This document shows, one piece after another, positions 10,960 through 21,092 of a stretch of DNA of 64,000 bases. Position numbers and translations under genes: made by a program. The notes below the pieces were generated by a model. The model had not been told where the DNA came from and ran no database searches. It was given only the letters and a program-made list of their open reading frames with translations. The stretch's first letter is position 1. Each line of letters opens with the position of its first letter. Origin of the DNA: Gnetum montanum (lineage: Eukaryota; Streptophyta; Gnetopsida; Gnetales; Gnetaceae); the NCBI GenBank assembly GCA_015680685.1, contig MNCI01002155.1, positions 71,941 through 135,940 of the forward strand. The letters run 5' to 3'.

Positions 10960-11560
10960 NNNNNNNNNNNNNNNNNNNNNNNNNNNNNNNNNNNNNNNNN
11001 NNNNNNNNNNNNNNNNNNNNNNNNNNNNNNNNNNNNNNNNNNNNNNNNNNNNNNNNNNNNNNNNNNNNNNNNNNNNNNNNNNNNNNNNNNNNNNNNNNNN
11101 NNNNNNNNNNNNNNNNNNNNNNNNNNNNNNNNNNNNNNNNNNNNNNNNNNNNNNNNNNNNNNNNNNNNNNNNNNNNNNNNNNNNNNNNNNNNNNNNNNNN
11201 NNNNNNNNNNNNNNNNNNNNNNNNNNNNNNNNNNNNNNNNNNNNNNNNNNNNNNNNNNNNNNNNNNNNNNNNNNNNNNNNNNNNNNNNNNNNNNNNNNNN
11301 NNNNNNNNNNNNNNNNNNNNNNNNNNNNNNNNNNNNNNNNNNNNNNNNNNNNNNNNNNNNNNNNNNNNNNNNNNNNNNNNNNNNNNNNNNNNNNNNNNNN
11401 NNNNNNNNNNNNNNNNNNNNNNNNNNNNNNNNNNNNNNNNNNNNNNNNNNNNNNNNNNNNNNNNNNNNNNNNNNNNNNNNNNNNNNNNNNNNNNNNNNNN
11501 NNNNNNNNNNNNNNNNNNNNNNNNNNNNNNNNNNNNNNNNNNNNNNNNNNNNNNNNNNNN
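10960..11560. other. Assembly gap, 601 N
   Basis: Run of undetermined bases inside the 3' noncoding region of element A. By alignment with element C (from about 49575 onward) it hides at least part of the 3' region, including the stem-loop site. Confidence 0.99.
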
Positions 11561-12379
11561 TGGGTTTGTCAAGGCATAAAAGGCATGAGCTTGTTTTGGG
11601 GAGGACCCACTAGCATTCCTTTTTGGTGCAATTATTAATTTCTTATCCTTAAACATTTTTTGCAATCAATCATTTCTTGTTTCATCCCCATCCATGGCAT
11701 CCATTTTATTGGCGTTGCCATTGTTATTTTTTCCCATCTTTCTTGTTCCTCACATTTTTCCATCTTATAGCTACTGGAGGTTCGCTCTTAGTCATGGAAG
11801 CCTTGGCACAAATTTTTCAATTTTTTCCATTCTACCATTTGCCTAACCCCTACACCTTGGGTAGTTGCCAGTGATAAATCTTTGAACCAGTTTCTGCCAT
11901 AACCAAAACTCTACCAATACACTTCATATCAAGGCAAGGTATCAACTGCATTATGGATTATCTATCCTTGCTCATTTATGACTGTGTTGTGTGTGCAGAT
12001 GGTGATCATACAAATAATGGACTGGGCATGGAGGAAGCACTCAAGATGGATTGGAATTGGAGCATTTATGAAAGGAGCAAGTTTGGTGGCATGGCTATGC
12101 ATAAACAACAGAAGGTGCAATCTTAGCATTGGCAGCCACACACTCCATCTTCTTTCTCTCTCTTTTTTTCTCTTCAAGTTGCCAAATAAAAGCTTGGATG
12201 TCATTTATGTACAAGTGTTCATCACAATGGTCATGAACACTAATGTTGTAATATGCTTATTAATCCATTAACTAGGCACGTTGAGTCTATCATCCCATTC
12301 CACTGTCAATTATCAATTAGTCAATAATCCCATACCTTCCCAATATTTTGTAAGGAACTCAAGGACAAGTTTTCATTTA

Positions 12380-12391
12380 GTCATGGGGGTA
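12380..12391 (+). other. Polypurine tract of element A
   Basis: GTCATGGGGGTA directly before the 3' LTR start TGATGAGAG. It would prime plus-strand synthesis. The preceding bases (GACAAGTTTTCATTTA) match the same position in elements B, C and D. Confidence 0.85.
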
Positions 12392-13360
12392 TGATGAGAG
12401 CGGTTACTCTAGCAGTTATTCTAATTATTAGAGCAGTTACTCTAATTATTAGAGTGGTTACTCTAGCGATTACTTTAGCAGTTATTCTAATTATTAGAGT
12501 GGTTACTCTAGTAGTTACTCTAGCAATTATTCTAATTATTAGAGTGGTTACTCTAGTGGTTACTTTAGCAGTTATTCTAATTATTAGAATGGTTACTCTA
12601 ATTATTAGAGTAGTTGCTCCCAAGCCTATAAATATAGTGCCCAAGCGCACAATTGGGAAGAAGTCTTTTAGCAGTCAAGTAGCGAAACTCTTGTAGTCTA
12701 TTTGAAGTGTACCGTATTTTTCAAGTGACTGCAGTAGGAGGTCTAAGTGTGGATGGATCTTTATTCGAGCATTGTGTACCTGAGCACATCTTTTGTATGA
12801 CAATAAAGATGAGCTCTTTAATTCATCCTTGCAGCACTTAAGATTTGTTTTCTTATGCATTTATTTTATTTTATGTAGTTTACATTTATGTTATTAGCAT
12901 AGCAATTCATTTTGATCAATTAAGCAAATCGTTAAATTACACAAGCACGACCACTTCAAGCATGCGTGTAACGCTTGGTAACCCAATAATGATTAACGTT
13001 TGGTAATCCTAATAGTGTTGCACTGGTTTAGGATGTGTACGACAAGTGGGAATGGATGCTAGTGTTAGGATTAGTTAGAACTTAGTTAATGAGTAGTTAA
13101 GTTAAATTAGTCACTTATTTACCTCTCTCCTTCCCTACTAGCGCAGGACATAAAAATATAAAAGCTATAACAACCATATGCATCAAGCTTACTTAACCAT
13201 ACAATTGTGACATATAGGTAAGCTTGGGAAGACAACAATCAACCAACCCATCCTTGTTCCATAAGGGCGCATAAGCACTTAGTCCTTGGAATTCGACCAA
13301 ATCGTGCGTGAAACGCTCGTATTTGTATGGTTGAGCGTAGGGGTACCTCGTCGCTCATCA
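12392..13360 (+). repeat. 3' LTR of element A
   Basis: Begins TGATGAGAG and ends CGCTCATCA, followed by the TSD copy CTTTC (13361-13365). U3 repeats at 12392-12610, TATA box 12627-12634. It corresponds along its length to the 5' LTR, with substitutions and fewer U3 modules. Confidence 0.92.
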
Positions 13361-13847
13361 CTTTCACTATGTAATTTCTACCTATGTGTATTATTATTAT
13401 CAGTAAGAGGGTGTCTTATACATCATGTTTAGAAATTGACAACTAGAATTTGTTACAAATTTCACTCAAGTATTAATAAATATCATTCTCGATGATTAGC
13501 CTACTTTGTTTACTTCCTCTCTTTTTATTTGGAAGTGCCTTATGATGCTTATTTTCTATTGTAATTGAAACCTTCGATGTACACTTATTTTCTAGTAGAA
13601 ATAACATAACTTTGATATATCTTTAGAATTTAATAATAGATTCTTAAAGATGTTGGTTTTCAGTTATAGATTCAAGTAGAAAAGCTTCAAGTGAAAGCTG
13701 AATAATTAATGTGTTTCCTAAAGTATTAATTTCTTTTTATCTTATAGGCTAACTTAGGGAAACTATTAACTTCTATTCATATTTGTTTTTTATTCCTAAT
13801 TAATGCTTTATTTTATCTTTAAAAACAATATTCCCCTTCTCTTTACA
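13361..13847. other. AT-rich right flank of element A
   Basis: Starts with the right TSD copy of element A. No gene, RNA or repeat recognised before the left arm of the inverted repeat. Confidence 0.5.
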
Positions 13848-14618
13848 AGAAACAAGAAATCCTTTAGTAAGAAGTGAAAACCTATGTAGGTACTTTTTAA
13901 CAAGGGCAAGGTCTGATCCTTTTCCTACCCTAGAGGGGAGATTTTTTAGGATTGGTTGTAATGATGAAAATCTTAAAAGATATTCCCAAAACCATTGGGT
14001 TTTTCTCTTTAGATTTTCTCTTTTATGTTGATGATTTGATGTACTTTGATTTTTTTTTTATTATTTATTTTTTTGAAGTCTGACATCACCATTAGTTCAA
14101 ACTCATTGCAAGCCTTCACTTTTAACAAGTTAGTTTGTTTAAAAGTGGTAGCATATTCCCAATCTTTGCTAAAATACACACAAATTTAATTTTCTTAATA
14201 ATGTTTTTAAAATTTAATTAGGAGTGGGGGTGTTGGAAACTAAAAGAATAAATAATAATATTTTTAAAAAATCATAGTACATCAAATCATTGAAGAGAGA
14301 GTCTAAAGAAAAAGTCTAGTGCTATAGGACTTGGCTTAGTAATCCTAGGTCATAGGTTCAATTCTACTAGATAGCATCGAGTTAAAAAACTTCTATAAAT
14401 CTTAGGATGTACTTATGTTTGACTTCTTTCAGGTTTCAACACCCCCTAAAGAAAAAGCCTAATGGTTTTAGGGGTGCCTTTTCAATTTTTCATCCTTATA
14501 GCCAATATTTAAAAACCTTCCCTCTATGGTAGGAAAAGGATCAAGCCTTGCCCTTATTTAGAAGCACCCTCTTGAGTTTTCAGTTCTTACTAAAGGGCTT
14601 TTTGTAAAGAGAAGGAGA
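13848..14618. repeat. Large inverted repeat with an interrupted right arm
   Basis: Left arm about 13848-14067, right arm about 14253-14618. The reverse complement of the right arm reproduces the left arm block by block: CTTCTCTTTACAA, CCTTTAGTAAGAA, AGGGCAAGG.TTGATCC against AAGGGCAAGGTCTGATCC, TTTTCCTACC.TAGAGG, and ATGATTTGATGTACT.TGATTTTTT. The right arm is longer because of a 128-bp insertion (14318-14445) flanked by a 15-base duplication; the left arm preserves the empty site. The spacer (14068-14252) is AT-rich. It is probably a fold-back element or an inverted duplication. Confidence 0.85.
14318..14445 (+). mobile_element. SINE-like short insertion with 15-base TSD
   Basis: 128 bp inserted in the right arm of the inverted repeat. 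It is flanked by CTAAAGAAAAAGTCT (14303-14317) and CTAAAGAAAAAGCCT (14446-14460), a 15-base duplication with one mismatch, as made by LINE-type target-primed insertion. Near its start are words resembling pol III boxes: TTGGCTTAGTAATCC (14331-14345, A-like) and GGTTCAATTCT (14355-14365, B-like). Their spacing is shorter than in a tRNA, and there is no clear poly-A tail, so the SINE assignment is tentative. The insertion itself is well supported by the empty left arm. Confidence 0.6.
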
Positions 14619-15739
14619 AAAATCTCTTTAATGAAAAAACATACATCAATCAAAGACAACCAAAAAATAGGAACAAAAGTTGTCCATCATTGAATATCCA
14701 AAACAAAAAGAACTTAATACCATAGAAAACAAATTAATTTTTTAGCTTTTACTAGGAGCTTTTTTGCTTCAAGTTGTAGTTCAAAAGCAATATCTTTGAG
14801 AATCCAATGTTGGACACCTGAAGAGAGGTCATAGTTATGATCTTACACTGAAGCTTCTAAATACGATAGAGACATGAATTTGGTCTTAGTGAATGGTAGT
14901 GAATTGTAAAGTTATAATTGGACTATATATTTTGAGGTGTACCGATATTACAATTATTTCAAGTTGTGAGCAACAACAAAAAAAAACCACCAAAATATTA
15001 TTTGAAGAATTTTACATGAAAGGAGTTTTTTTTTTCAAACTTAGTGTTTTTATTAGTATTTAGGTTCTCTTTACCTGCATACACATTTCCACTAGTATGC
15101 CACTTGCAGATTCATTTAGAATCAACCTGTTCATTTCGATTTCTTATCTTGTTGACCATTGTGTAGCTTTTTGCCTCAGTAATCTCTATTGTGCGCATGG
15201 CTATGCAACGGTCACGAGGGCTCCAGGTCCTTGTGGGCTACTGCACTATACTACAATACTACTATTTCCAGTTTTTTGCTATGCTTTGAATTCTCATGGG
15301 TTGCTGCGTTGTGTTGTGCTCTGGTGATAGTTGCATGGAGGTTTTGGTGGGCTGTGGGATCTTAGTTGCTGTGTTGTTGCTGCTTGCTAGGTGGTGGTAG
15401 TTGTTGCTACTGCTACTGCTCATTGGATGATGGTGGCTATTATTGTGTTGGTGGTAGCAATGGTGTGGGTTGAGTGGTGTGTCTTTACCATTAAGTATTT
15501 TCTCAGTAGCTGAGGGTTTCTTCTATGGTTGCTATTATTGTGGCCATCACTATGCTCACCTCATGGGTTGGTGTGGTGGCTGGAGGTGCTATTCTACACC
15601 ATTGTCATGTAGTTTGGCATTGTAGTGGATGGCTAAGTTTAAGCATTGTGTGCAGTTCTATGTTGTGGGGGTGTGGTGGTGGTGTTCACTTACTCCGTAG
15701 CAATTTGTGGTCTTGCCAGAGTTGTGAGGCAATTTTGTG
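14619..15739. other. AT-rich DNA, then GTT/GGT-rich LINE leader
   Basis: 14619-15080 is AT-rich with nothing recognised. About 15300-15700 becomes rich in GTTGCT/GGTGGT words, a compositional break that probably marks the 5' leader of the LINE beginning at or before 15740. Short frames here have no recognisable domain. Confidence 0.45.
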
Positions 15740-16800
15740 TTTTCGCAATGGTGAATTTATTCGATTCTACTCCTAATTAGGGAAGTTCTTCTAACTTGCC
15801 CAAAGTAGATTGTCTTCTTTTGGATGATATTTTGGATGTGGTTTTTAACAATTTTGCAATGTGCTTTATTTTTCTTCAAATAGTGGGGTTTCTACCAAGA
15901 TCTCTAAGTATTAACATGCAAATCCAAAGCCTCCTTCAGCTCTAGGACATTCAAGTTTCTCATGCTTGTTACTATGCTCAAAACTTTATTCTAGTAGAAC
16001 TATCTAAGGCTTCTTAGGTTGAGAAGGCTCTTTCTCTCAAAATTTTTCCAACACAGAATGCAACTCTAATTGTGCATGCCTGGAGATTTGATTTTAATGT
16101 TAATGACTCGGCATATAACCAGTCCCTATTATGTGGAATTTCCAAATCTTCCACTCATTTTTTCATTCGTAGAGAGGGACATTGTGAGTACCCTCGGTCC
16201 AATTATTTTCGATTATAGCATTGTGATAAATGGAACTCAAATTTGCTACTATTGTATCAAACTTGATATAGCTCTTAGGAAAACCTCATTAACCCTTGTA
16301 GTCGGTGGAAAAATATTCACCCAAAAAATCAATTATTTTTATCTTCCAAACTTGTGTAACTATTGTCATCAAGCCAAGCATCATATCTTGGCATGTCCCT
16401 TCTTAGCTAAGAAAAAACAACAATCCATTGCGTCTCAAAAAATCCAATCCCTAGACACACCATTAGAATCCCTTAGGTTTGAAACCTTTTTAAAAATAGC
16501 TTCAAGTCTTCATCTTTGTTTGACCTCTCTAAGGTATAGGCACCATAGTTGGGTGTACACACCTCAACACATGTCATCCCCTTAAATTCCTTCAAGGACT
16601 CCATCTTGGATGAGGAGTTTGTGATAGGTAATGAAAGGAAACGAGTCAAAGCTTCCTCCCTTAGAACTCCACCCTCCACTTCCTCTCCACTGAACACTTC
16701 TGTGGCCCTTGTCACTATAAACAACTCCTTTGCCATTCTTTCATAAACAATGGAAGTTGATACTTCAACTTCTGAACCTTCTGTTGACCTCTTATTTGAC
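15740..16800 (+). pseudogene. LINE ORF1, gag-like with CCHC knuckle (broken)
   Basis: RNA-binding ORF1 of a plant L1-type element. Probable start near 15751 (MVNLFDS). Blocks typical of the DUF4283-type ORF1 of plant LINEs: HAWRFDFN (about 16072), then after a frameshift YVEFPNLPLIF (about 16130), and a CCHC knuckle LCNYCHQAKHHILACPF (about 16352-16401, spacing CX2CX4HX4C). The tail is Ser/Thr/Pro-rich. Reading starts in frame 1 and moves to frame 2 near 16090; stops are scattered. The intact knuckle makes the assignment firm although the frame is dead. Confidence 0.8.
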
Positions 16801-16817
16801 ATGTCCTTTACTTTCCC

Positions 16818-17560
16818 ATGAACCTCCTATCATGGAACATCTGAGACCTTACTAATAGGCTTTGATAGAAGCATGTAGGCAACTTTTTTTCCAATCTAAA
16901 TATTACTTTAGATTTTGTTCTCCTTTAGGAAATTAAGATTTTAGCAAAGCATTTATCTCTTTCAACCCATTGGTTTCTCCCTCACTCCTCAATTCTTGCT
17001 ACATCCCATGTGAGTGGGAATGGGGGAGCTTTCATTATCTTCTTGACTTATTGAAAAGATAAAATTATTTAAAGTGGTTTTGATTCTAGCCATAGAGTTT
17101 CTTGGGCTACCTTCTCTTTCTCACATGGCCCTTTTGGTATCTGATCAATTTATGACCCTAATAATTCTACAGAATGTACTCTCCTATGATAGGAACTAGC
17201 TAATTCTCTTCCCTTAGTGCCTTGGATTTTTGGATGAGATTTAATGTGATAGAATTCCCTCAAGATAAGCTAGGGGGGGTTGTTTTTTCAACTACCAAAG
17301 TTTGAGTATCAGAGCTGGTCTACCTTTAAGAAAACGTTCTACCTCTCTAGTGGGGTGGATGCCTCTACTAGTAATTCCCTACATAGATTTACTTGGAGTA
17401 ATCTCTGTATTGGGTAGGCTTCCATCTATAGTAGGTTAGATAGGTTCTATTTTTTCACCCTTTCTTTCTGGCAAGCCTTCTTCGCTACTATGGTTCATTA
17501 ACATGCCACCTTATCAAACCATATTCCCATGTTTATATTTATCCAAATTCATGACTGCAA
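16818..17560 (+). pseudogene. LINE ORF2, endonuclease part (broken)
   Basis: ORF2 starts at ATG 16818 (frame 3) with MNLLSWNI, the usual first block of APE-type LINE endonucleases (SWNIRG in intact copies). The LLQEIK block follows with its Gln codon turned to TAG (about 16919-16935), and then SGNGGAFI (about 17010-17030). The enzyme would nick the target DNA to prime reverse transcription. It lies just after ORF1 in a different frame, as in most plant L1s. Many stops. Confidence 0.75.
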
Positions 17561-20076
17561 CCATAGATATAAATTCCATTTTTTCTGGCTACATAACAAC
17601 TATTTCTCTTCCCCTTCCATCTGACTTCTTCTCTTTAACCTTTGGAATGCCAAACTTGCGCCCTTAGATCATGTGGGTTGGATTCAATGGTGACATTGCG
17701 CTTCTTGTAGAGTGTGGAACTTTTCTCATTCATACAGTAAGGTAGTGGTTGCTTAGGCCAAATAAGAGTACAAAAACATTCACCTTACTATTAAGCATCT
17801 AACTAACAGATTAGCCCAAGATCCTTTCCACACTCTTATTCATGAGGAGTTAGCTAGAGCTTGGTTAGCCTTCCAACAGTGGGAAGTGTACAAAGCATAA
17901 AGTGCCTTAACTAAAAGTAGACTCACTTGGTTAAATATTCAAGATGGACACTGTAAGGAATTTTTCAAGTATCTAAATAGTTTGTCTCCTTCACATTCTT
18001 TAGACAAAATCTCTAGTGATGACACCACCATCACTAACCACAACAACATCCTCTCATTTCTTAAGAACCATTATAAAGCCCTATTTGCAGATACCCCTAT
18101 GGACATCTCATCATTTGAGGCTACTACCCTTAATTATCTTAGCCTCATCAATTCTACTATGCTACAAAGTTTAGCCACCAATATCATGAAGGAGGAGCTT
18201 CAGGCAACTTGTTCCAAGTTGAGTCATGGGAGGGCTCCCAGTTATGATGGTTTCCTTATTGAAATTTTTAAAACTCATTGGGATCTGGTGGGAAATGATC
18301 TTCTCTAGGTTATTAGAGAGGCTATCATTATTGGTTCCCTTAGGCCTAATCTAAATCAAGGGATTATTCATCTCCTTCCTAAGTTCATGGATCCTACCTG
18401 TATCTCTAATTGACATCCCATAACTCTTCTTAATGTGGTCTATAAAATTTGGGCCAAGTGCTTAGCCTTATGACTGAAAAAAATTCTTGGCCAAATTATA
18501 TCTCCCTAGCAAATAGGATTTATTCTTAGTAGATATATTTTAAACAACATGATTATTGCATGGAAAGTTCTCAAGTGGGTAGAGGATGATGGTCAAGATA
18601 TTCTCCTAATGAAGCTTGACTATGCCAAGGCCTATGACAACATAAAGTGGGAATTTATTCTACAAACCATGACAAAACTTGGTTTTGGCCCTAAGTTCCT
18701 ACATATGGTGAAATGCTTATTCTCGGATGCTACTGCAAGAATAGCCACTACCTTCGGCATCACCTCTCCCTTTCCTATCCATAGGTCAGTGCGGCAAGGA
18801 TGTCCTCTTGTCCCTTATCTATTCATCATCATAGCTAACTTTCTTTGTCATCAGTTAAACTATGATATTCAAAATGAAGTTCTCACTAGGGTATGCCTCT
18901 CTTCACCTCAATAGTAGCTTCTTAACATGCATTTCATCAACAACTCCTTTTTTCTTGTTCAAAACACTACTTCTAATTTGCACCGGCTCTTATCCCAGGT
19001 GAAGTAATATTCCTCTCTCAAGTTACACTATTAATTGGAACAAATATTATGTCTATAGATTTACCAATAACTACAGTCATGTGACCAACTATAATTGGAG
19101 GCTTCTCTAGGATCAAAACATCATCATTAAGATTCTAGGAATTCCCTTTTATTTTAGAGGTTCTACCTCTATTCTCTAGGAACATGTTATTTTTTGAATT
19201 CAAAAGAGACTTGAAAAATGAAAGACTAAACCCCTCACTCTAGCTGGTAAGTACCTTGTATGTAAGTCTATGTGTGCATCTACCCATGTGTATTACTCTT
19301 CGTGTTGGGCCCCCTCCCAAGTTGCTTATCAGAATTTTGAATAATTATTTTGTGACTTCATGTGGTCCTCTAAAGATTCTTAGAAAGGCCTCCATTGTGT
19401 TGCCTGGAATATTGTTACTCTTCTTAAGAATAACGGCAACTTACATCTTTTGAACTCTTTCAAGCAGGGGATTACCTTAGTTGCTAAGTAGTTAGTCTAG
19501 CATCTACATGCCCTAGACATTATTGGGACTCTCCTCCAATTAAGGCTTCAACAAGCATTTCCCAAAAATAAGCCCTTCTAAAAAGGAATCCATTTCGTTA
19601 ATTGGATCCTTTCCCCCTACACTATCATTATTCCCAGATTACATGTTTTCAAAAGCATTTGGAGGGCTTGGCAACTTCTACATTGTTATATAGATTAGAC
19701 TAATGTCAAGATCAACCCTACTCTTCTCTCCAAGTTGTGTCCCTAGTGGTTATCTTTGTTGCCCGCTTCCCTTGCCATTATAAATGCTAAGGTTGCTACC
19801 TCTTGGTATCAAAATGGAGTTATTTCTTTGAGTTGTCTTTGACTTGCCGATCAATGAATTTCAAGGGCTAGGTTTAATAATTTCTATGGGGTGTCTAAAG
19901 TAATGCACCATTGCCTAGCTTAGGTTTATACCTTCATTCATTGCCATTTGTAGCTAGACGGTTTGGTGCAAAGCACTTTTCATGGCCTTCAATAGATTAA
20001 TGGATTGAAACTTCTACCTTACAGGCTGCATGTCCCCTTTTACCCATTGCATGACTCATCAAGTATCATTCAATGA
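17561..20076 (+). pseudogene. LINE ORF2, reverse transcriptase part (broken)
   Basis: Frame 3, like the endonuclease. Blocks: HGRAPSYDGF...IFKTHWD (about 18225-18290; GKAPGPDG in intact copies), HPITLLNVVYKIWAK (about 18414-18455), QIGFI...RYILNN (about 18510-18548), MKLDYAKAYDNIKWEF (about 18608-18655, first catalytic Asp kept), and VRQGCPLVPYLFI (about 18788-18828). The catalytic dyad expected as FADD reads FINN (about 18935-18950), so the enzyme would be inactive even without stops. The frame runs into the element B insertion at 20077. Confidence 0.88.
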
Positions 20077-20932
20077 TGATGAATCATGTTTTGACTAGCT
20101 TCAATATTAGAGCCTTGACATTGGATACCCGATGTTAGAGCCTAGGACGTGATGTCAAATATCTGATATCACAGAGTATATGCTGGCCTATAAATATAGT
20201 GCTTGGGCTCACGATTTTTATATAGTTTTTGTCATAGCATAGTGAAGCTCTTGTAGTTTGTTTTCTCTAGAGTTAGAATATTTTCTAAGTGCCTATAGCA
20301 GGAGTCTGAGTGTGTACATATCTTTGTTCAAACATTGATGTTGAGCACATTAGTGTGATGGGAATAAAAATGACTCATTTTGATCATCTTGCAGCACTGA
20401 GAATAGATTAAATGTTTTCTTCATGCATTTAATAGTCATGCACTTTATTTCCATTTACTTCATTTCAATACACTTTAATTATGCAATTAATTTTTAATTG
20501 CTAATGAACACAAGCACAACCACCTTGAGCATATGTGTAGCACTTGGTAACCCAAAAATGCTTAACGTTTGGTAGCCTAGCAGCGTTATACGTGTTCAAG
20601 ATGTGTCTGGAAAGTGGGAATGGGTACTTGTGTTAGGCTAGCTAGATAATAGATTAATTAAATATTAAATTCTTATACCTTTCGTTCTTTTCTTAGGCAA
20701 TTAAACTTTCAAAGCATAAAATAATAAAAGTCATGTGCCTCAATTACACTTAAACCATAGCCTTGAACTTCACAAGTGTAGTTGGGAAGACAATGAACAT
20801 TCTAAACATCCATTTCATTTCCTAGAGAATTAGTGCACTGACTAACTATAGGTCCACAGAATTTGACTGGATCATGTGTGAACACCTTAGTGATTCATAT
20901 GGTTGGATGTAGGGGTATCTCCCCATTCATCA
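20077..20932 (+). repeat. 5' LTR of element B
   Basis: Begins TGATGAATCATG and ends CATTCATCA. The U3 has no relation by eye to that of A or C and carries repeated GATGTTGGAGCCT-like words. TATA box TATAAATA at 20187-20194. The R-U5 part is shared with A and C (GGTCTAAGTGTG-like, CGCTTGGTAACCC-like words). Confidence 0.9.
20187..20194 (+). promoter_or_regulatory. TATA box of element B 5' LTR
   Basis: TATAAATA after GGCC; the same box is at 29940-29947 in the 3' LTR. Confidence 0.55.
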
Positions 20933-20933
20933 T

Positions 20934-20952
20934 TGGTGCTATTGTCAGGGAC
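20934..20952 (+). other. Primer-binding site, tRNA-Asp type (element B)
   Basis: TGGTGCTATTGTCAGGGAC, one base after the LTR. Compared with the complement of tRNA-Asp it differs mainly by C-to-T and G-to-A changes, as expected from methylated-cytosine decay. Confidence 0.8.
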
Positions 20953-21092
20953 CTTTTGGTTGTTTCATGCAGTATCTAGGATTTAGTGAAAATTATTCAA
21001 ATCATTGAAATGAACCTTAGAGTCACATCACATGTTAAGATTATTACAACAATTTTAAGAAGCACACTGTGTTTTTATTGTTCTAACATAAG

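Larger units (their letters stand above)
10681..12379 (+). other. Long noncoding 3' region of element A
   Basis: About 1.7 kb between pol and the 3' LTR, with no env-like frame. It holds a PPT-like tract (10721-10731), T-rich runs (10765-10830), the assembly gap, the conserved G-rich motif TTTTGGGGAGGACCC (about 11593-11607), a second decayed PPT-like site (CTTAGTCATGGAAG, 11787-11800), and a conserved end ahead of the PPT. The same order of blocks is found in elements B and C. The hairpin found in B and C would lie inside the gap. Confidence 0.75.
3370..13360 (+). mobile_element. Element A: Athila-like Ty3/gypsy retrotransposon
   Basis: Both LTRs are present (3370-4373 and 12392-13360), flanked by the identical 5-bp target duplication CTTTC (3365-3369 and 13361-13365). 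Between them are a PBS complementary to tRNA-Asp, gag, protease, RT, RNase H and integrase in gypsy order, a long noncoding 3' region with an assembly gap, and a polypurine tract. Lineage: the tRNA-Asp PBS, the RT blocks (CIDFRLLN, FGLCNAPATFQ) and a long sequence between pol and the 3' LTR are typical of plant Athila. Gag-pol was a single frame (frame 1 from 4510 to about 8990), now broken by many stops and at least two single-base deletions. The LTRs have diverged visibly (roughly one base in ten by eye, plus a different number of U3 repeats), so the insertion is not recent. Confidence 0.93.
15740..20076 (+). mobile_element. L1-like LINE, 5' part
   Basis: Non-LTR retrotransposon with a gag-like ORF1 and an ORF2 with endonuclease and reverse transcriptase. 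It is cut at 20076 by element B and resumes at 30673, where the C-terminal zinc-finger region and 3' end are found. The five bases AATGA (20072-20076 and 30673-30677) are duplicated by the element B insertion. The exact 5' end is not defined. Confidence 0.88.

Noticed and set aside
10883-11665. Apparent 210-253 codon frames
   Set aside because: They run through 601 undetermined bases and have no real coding content.
12391-12696. 101-codon repeat protein
   Set aside because: Same U3 repeat artefact as at 3339-3683.
14331-14365. A complete tRNA gene
   Set aside because: Only box-like words with too short a spacing; no cloverleaf can be drawn. Kept as a tentative SINE feature instead.
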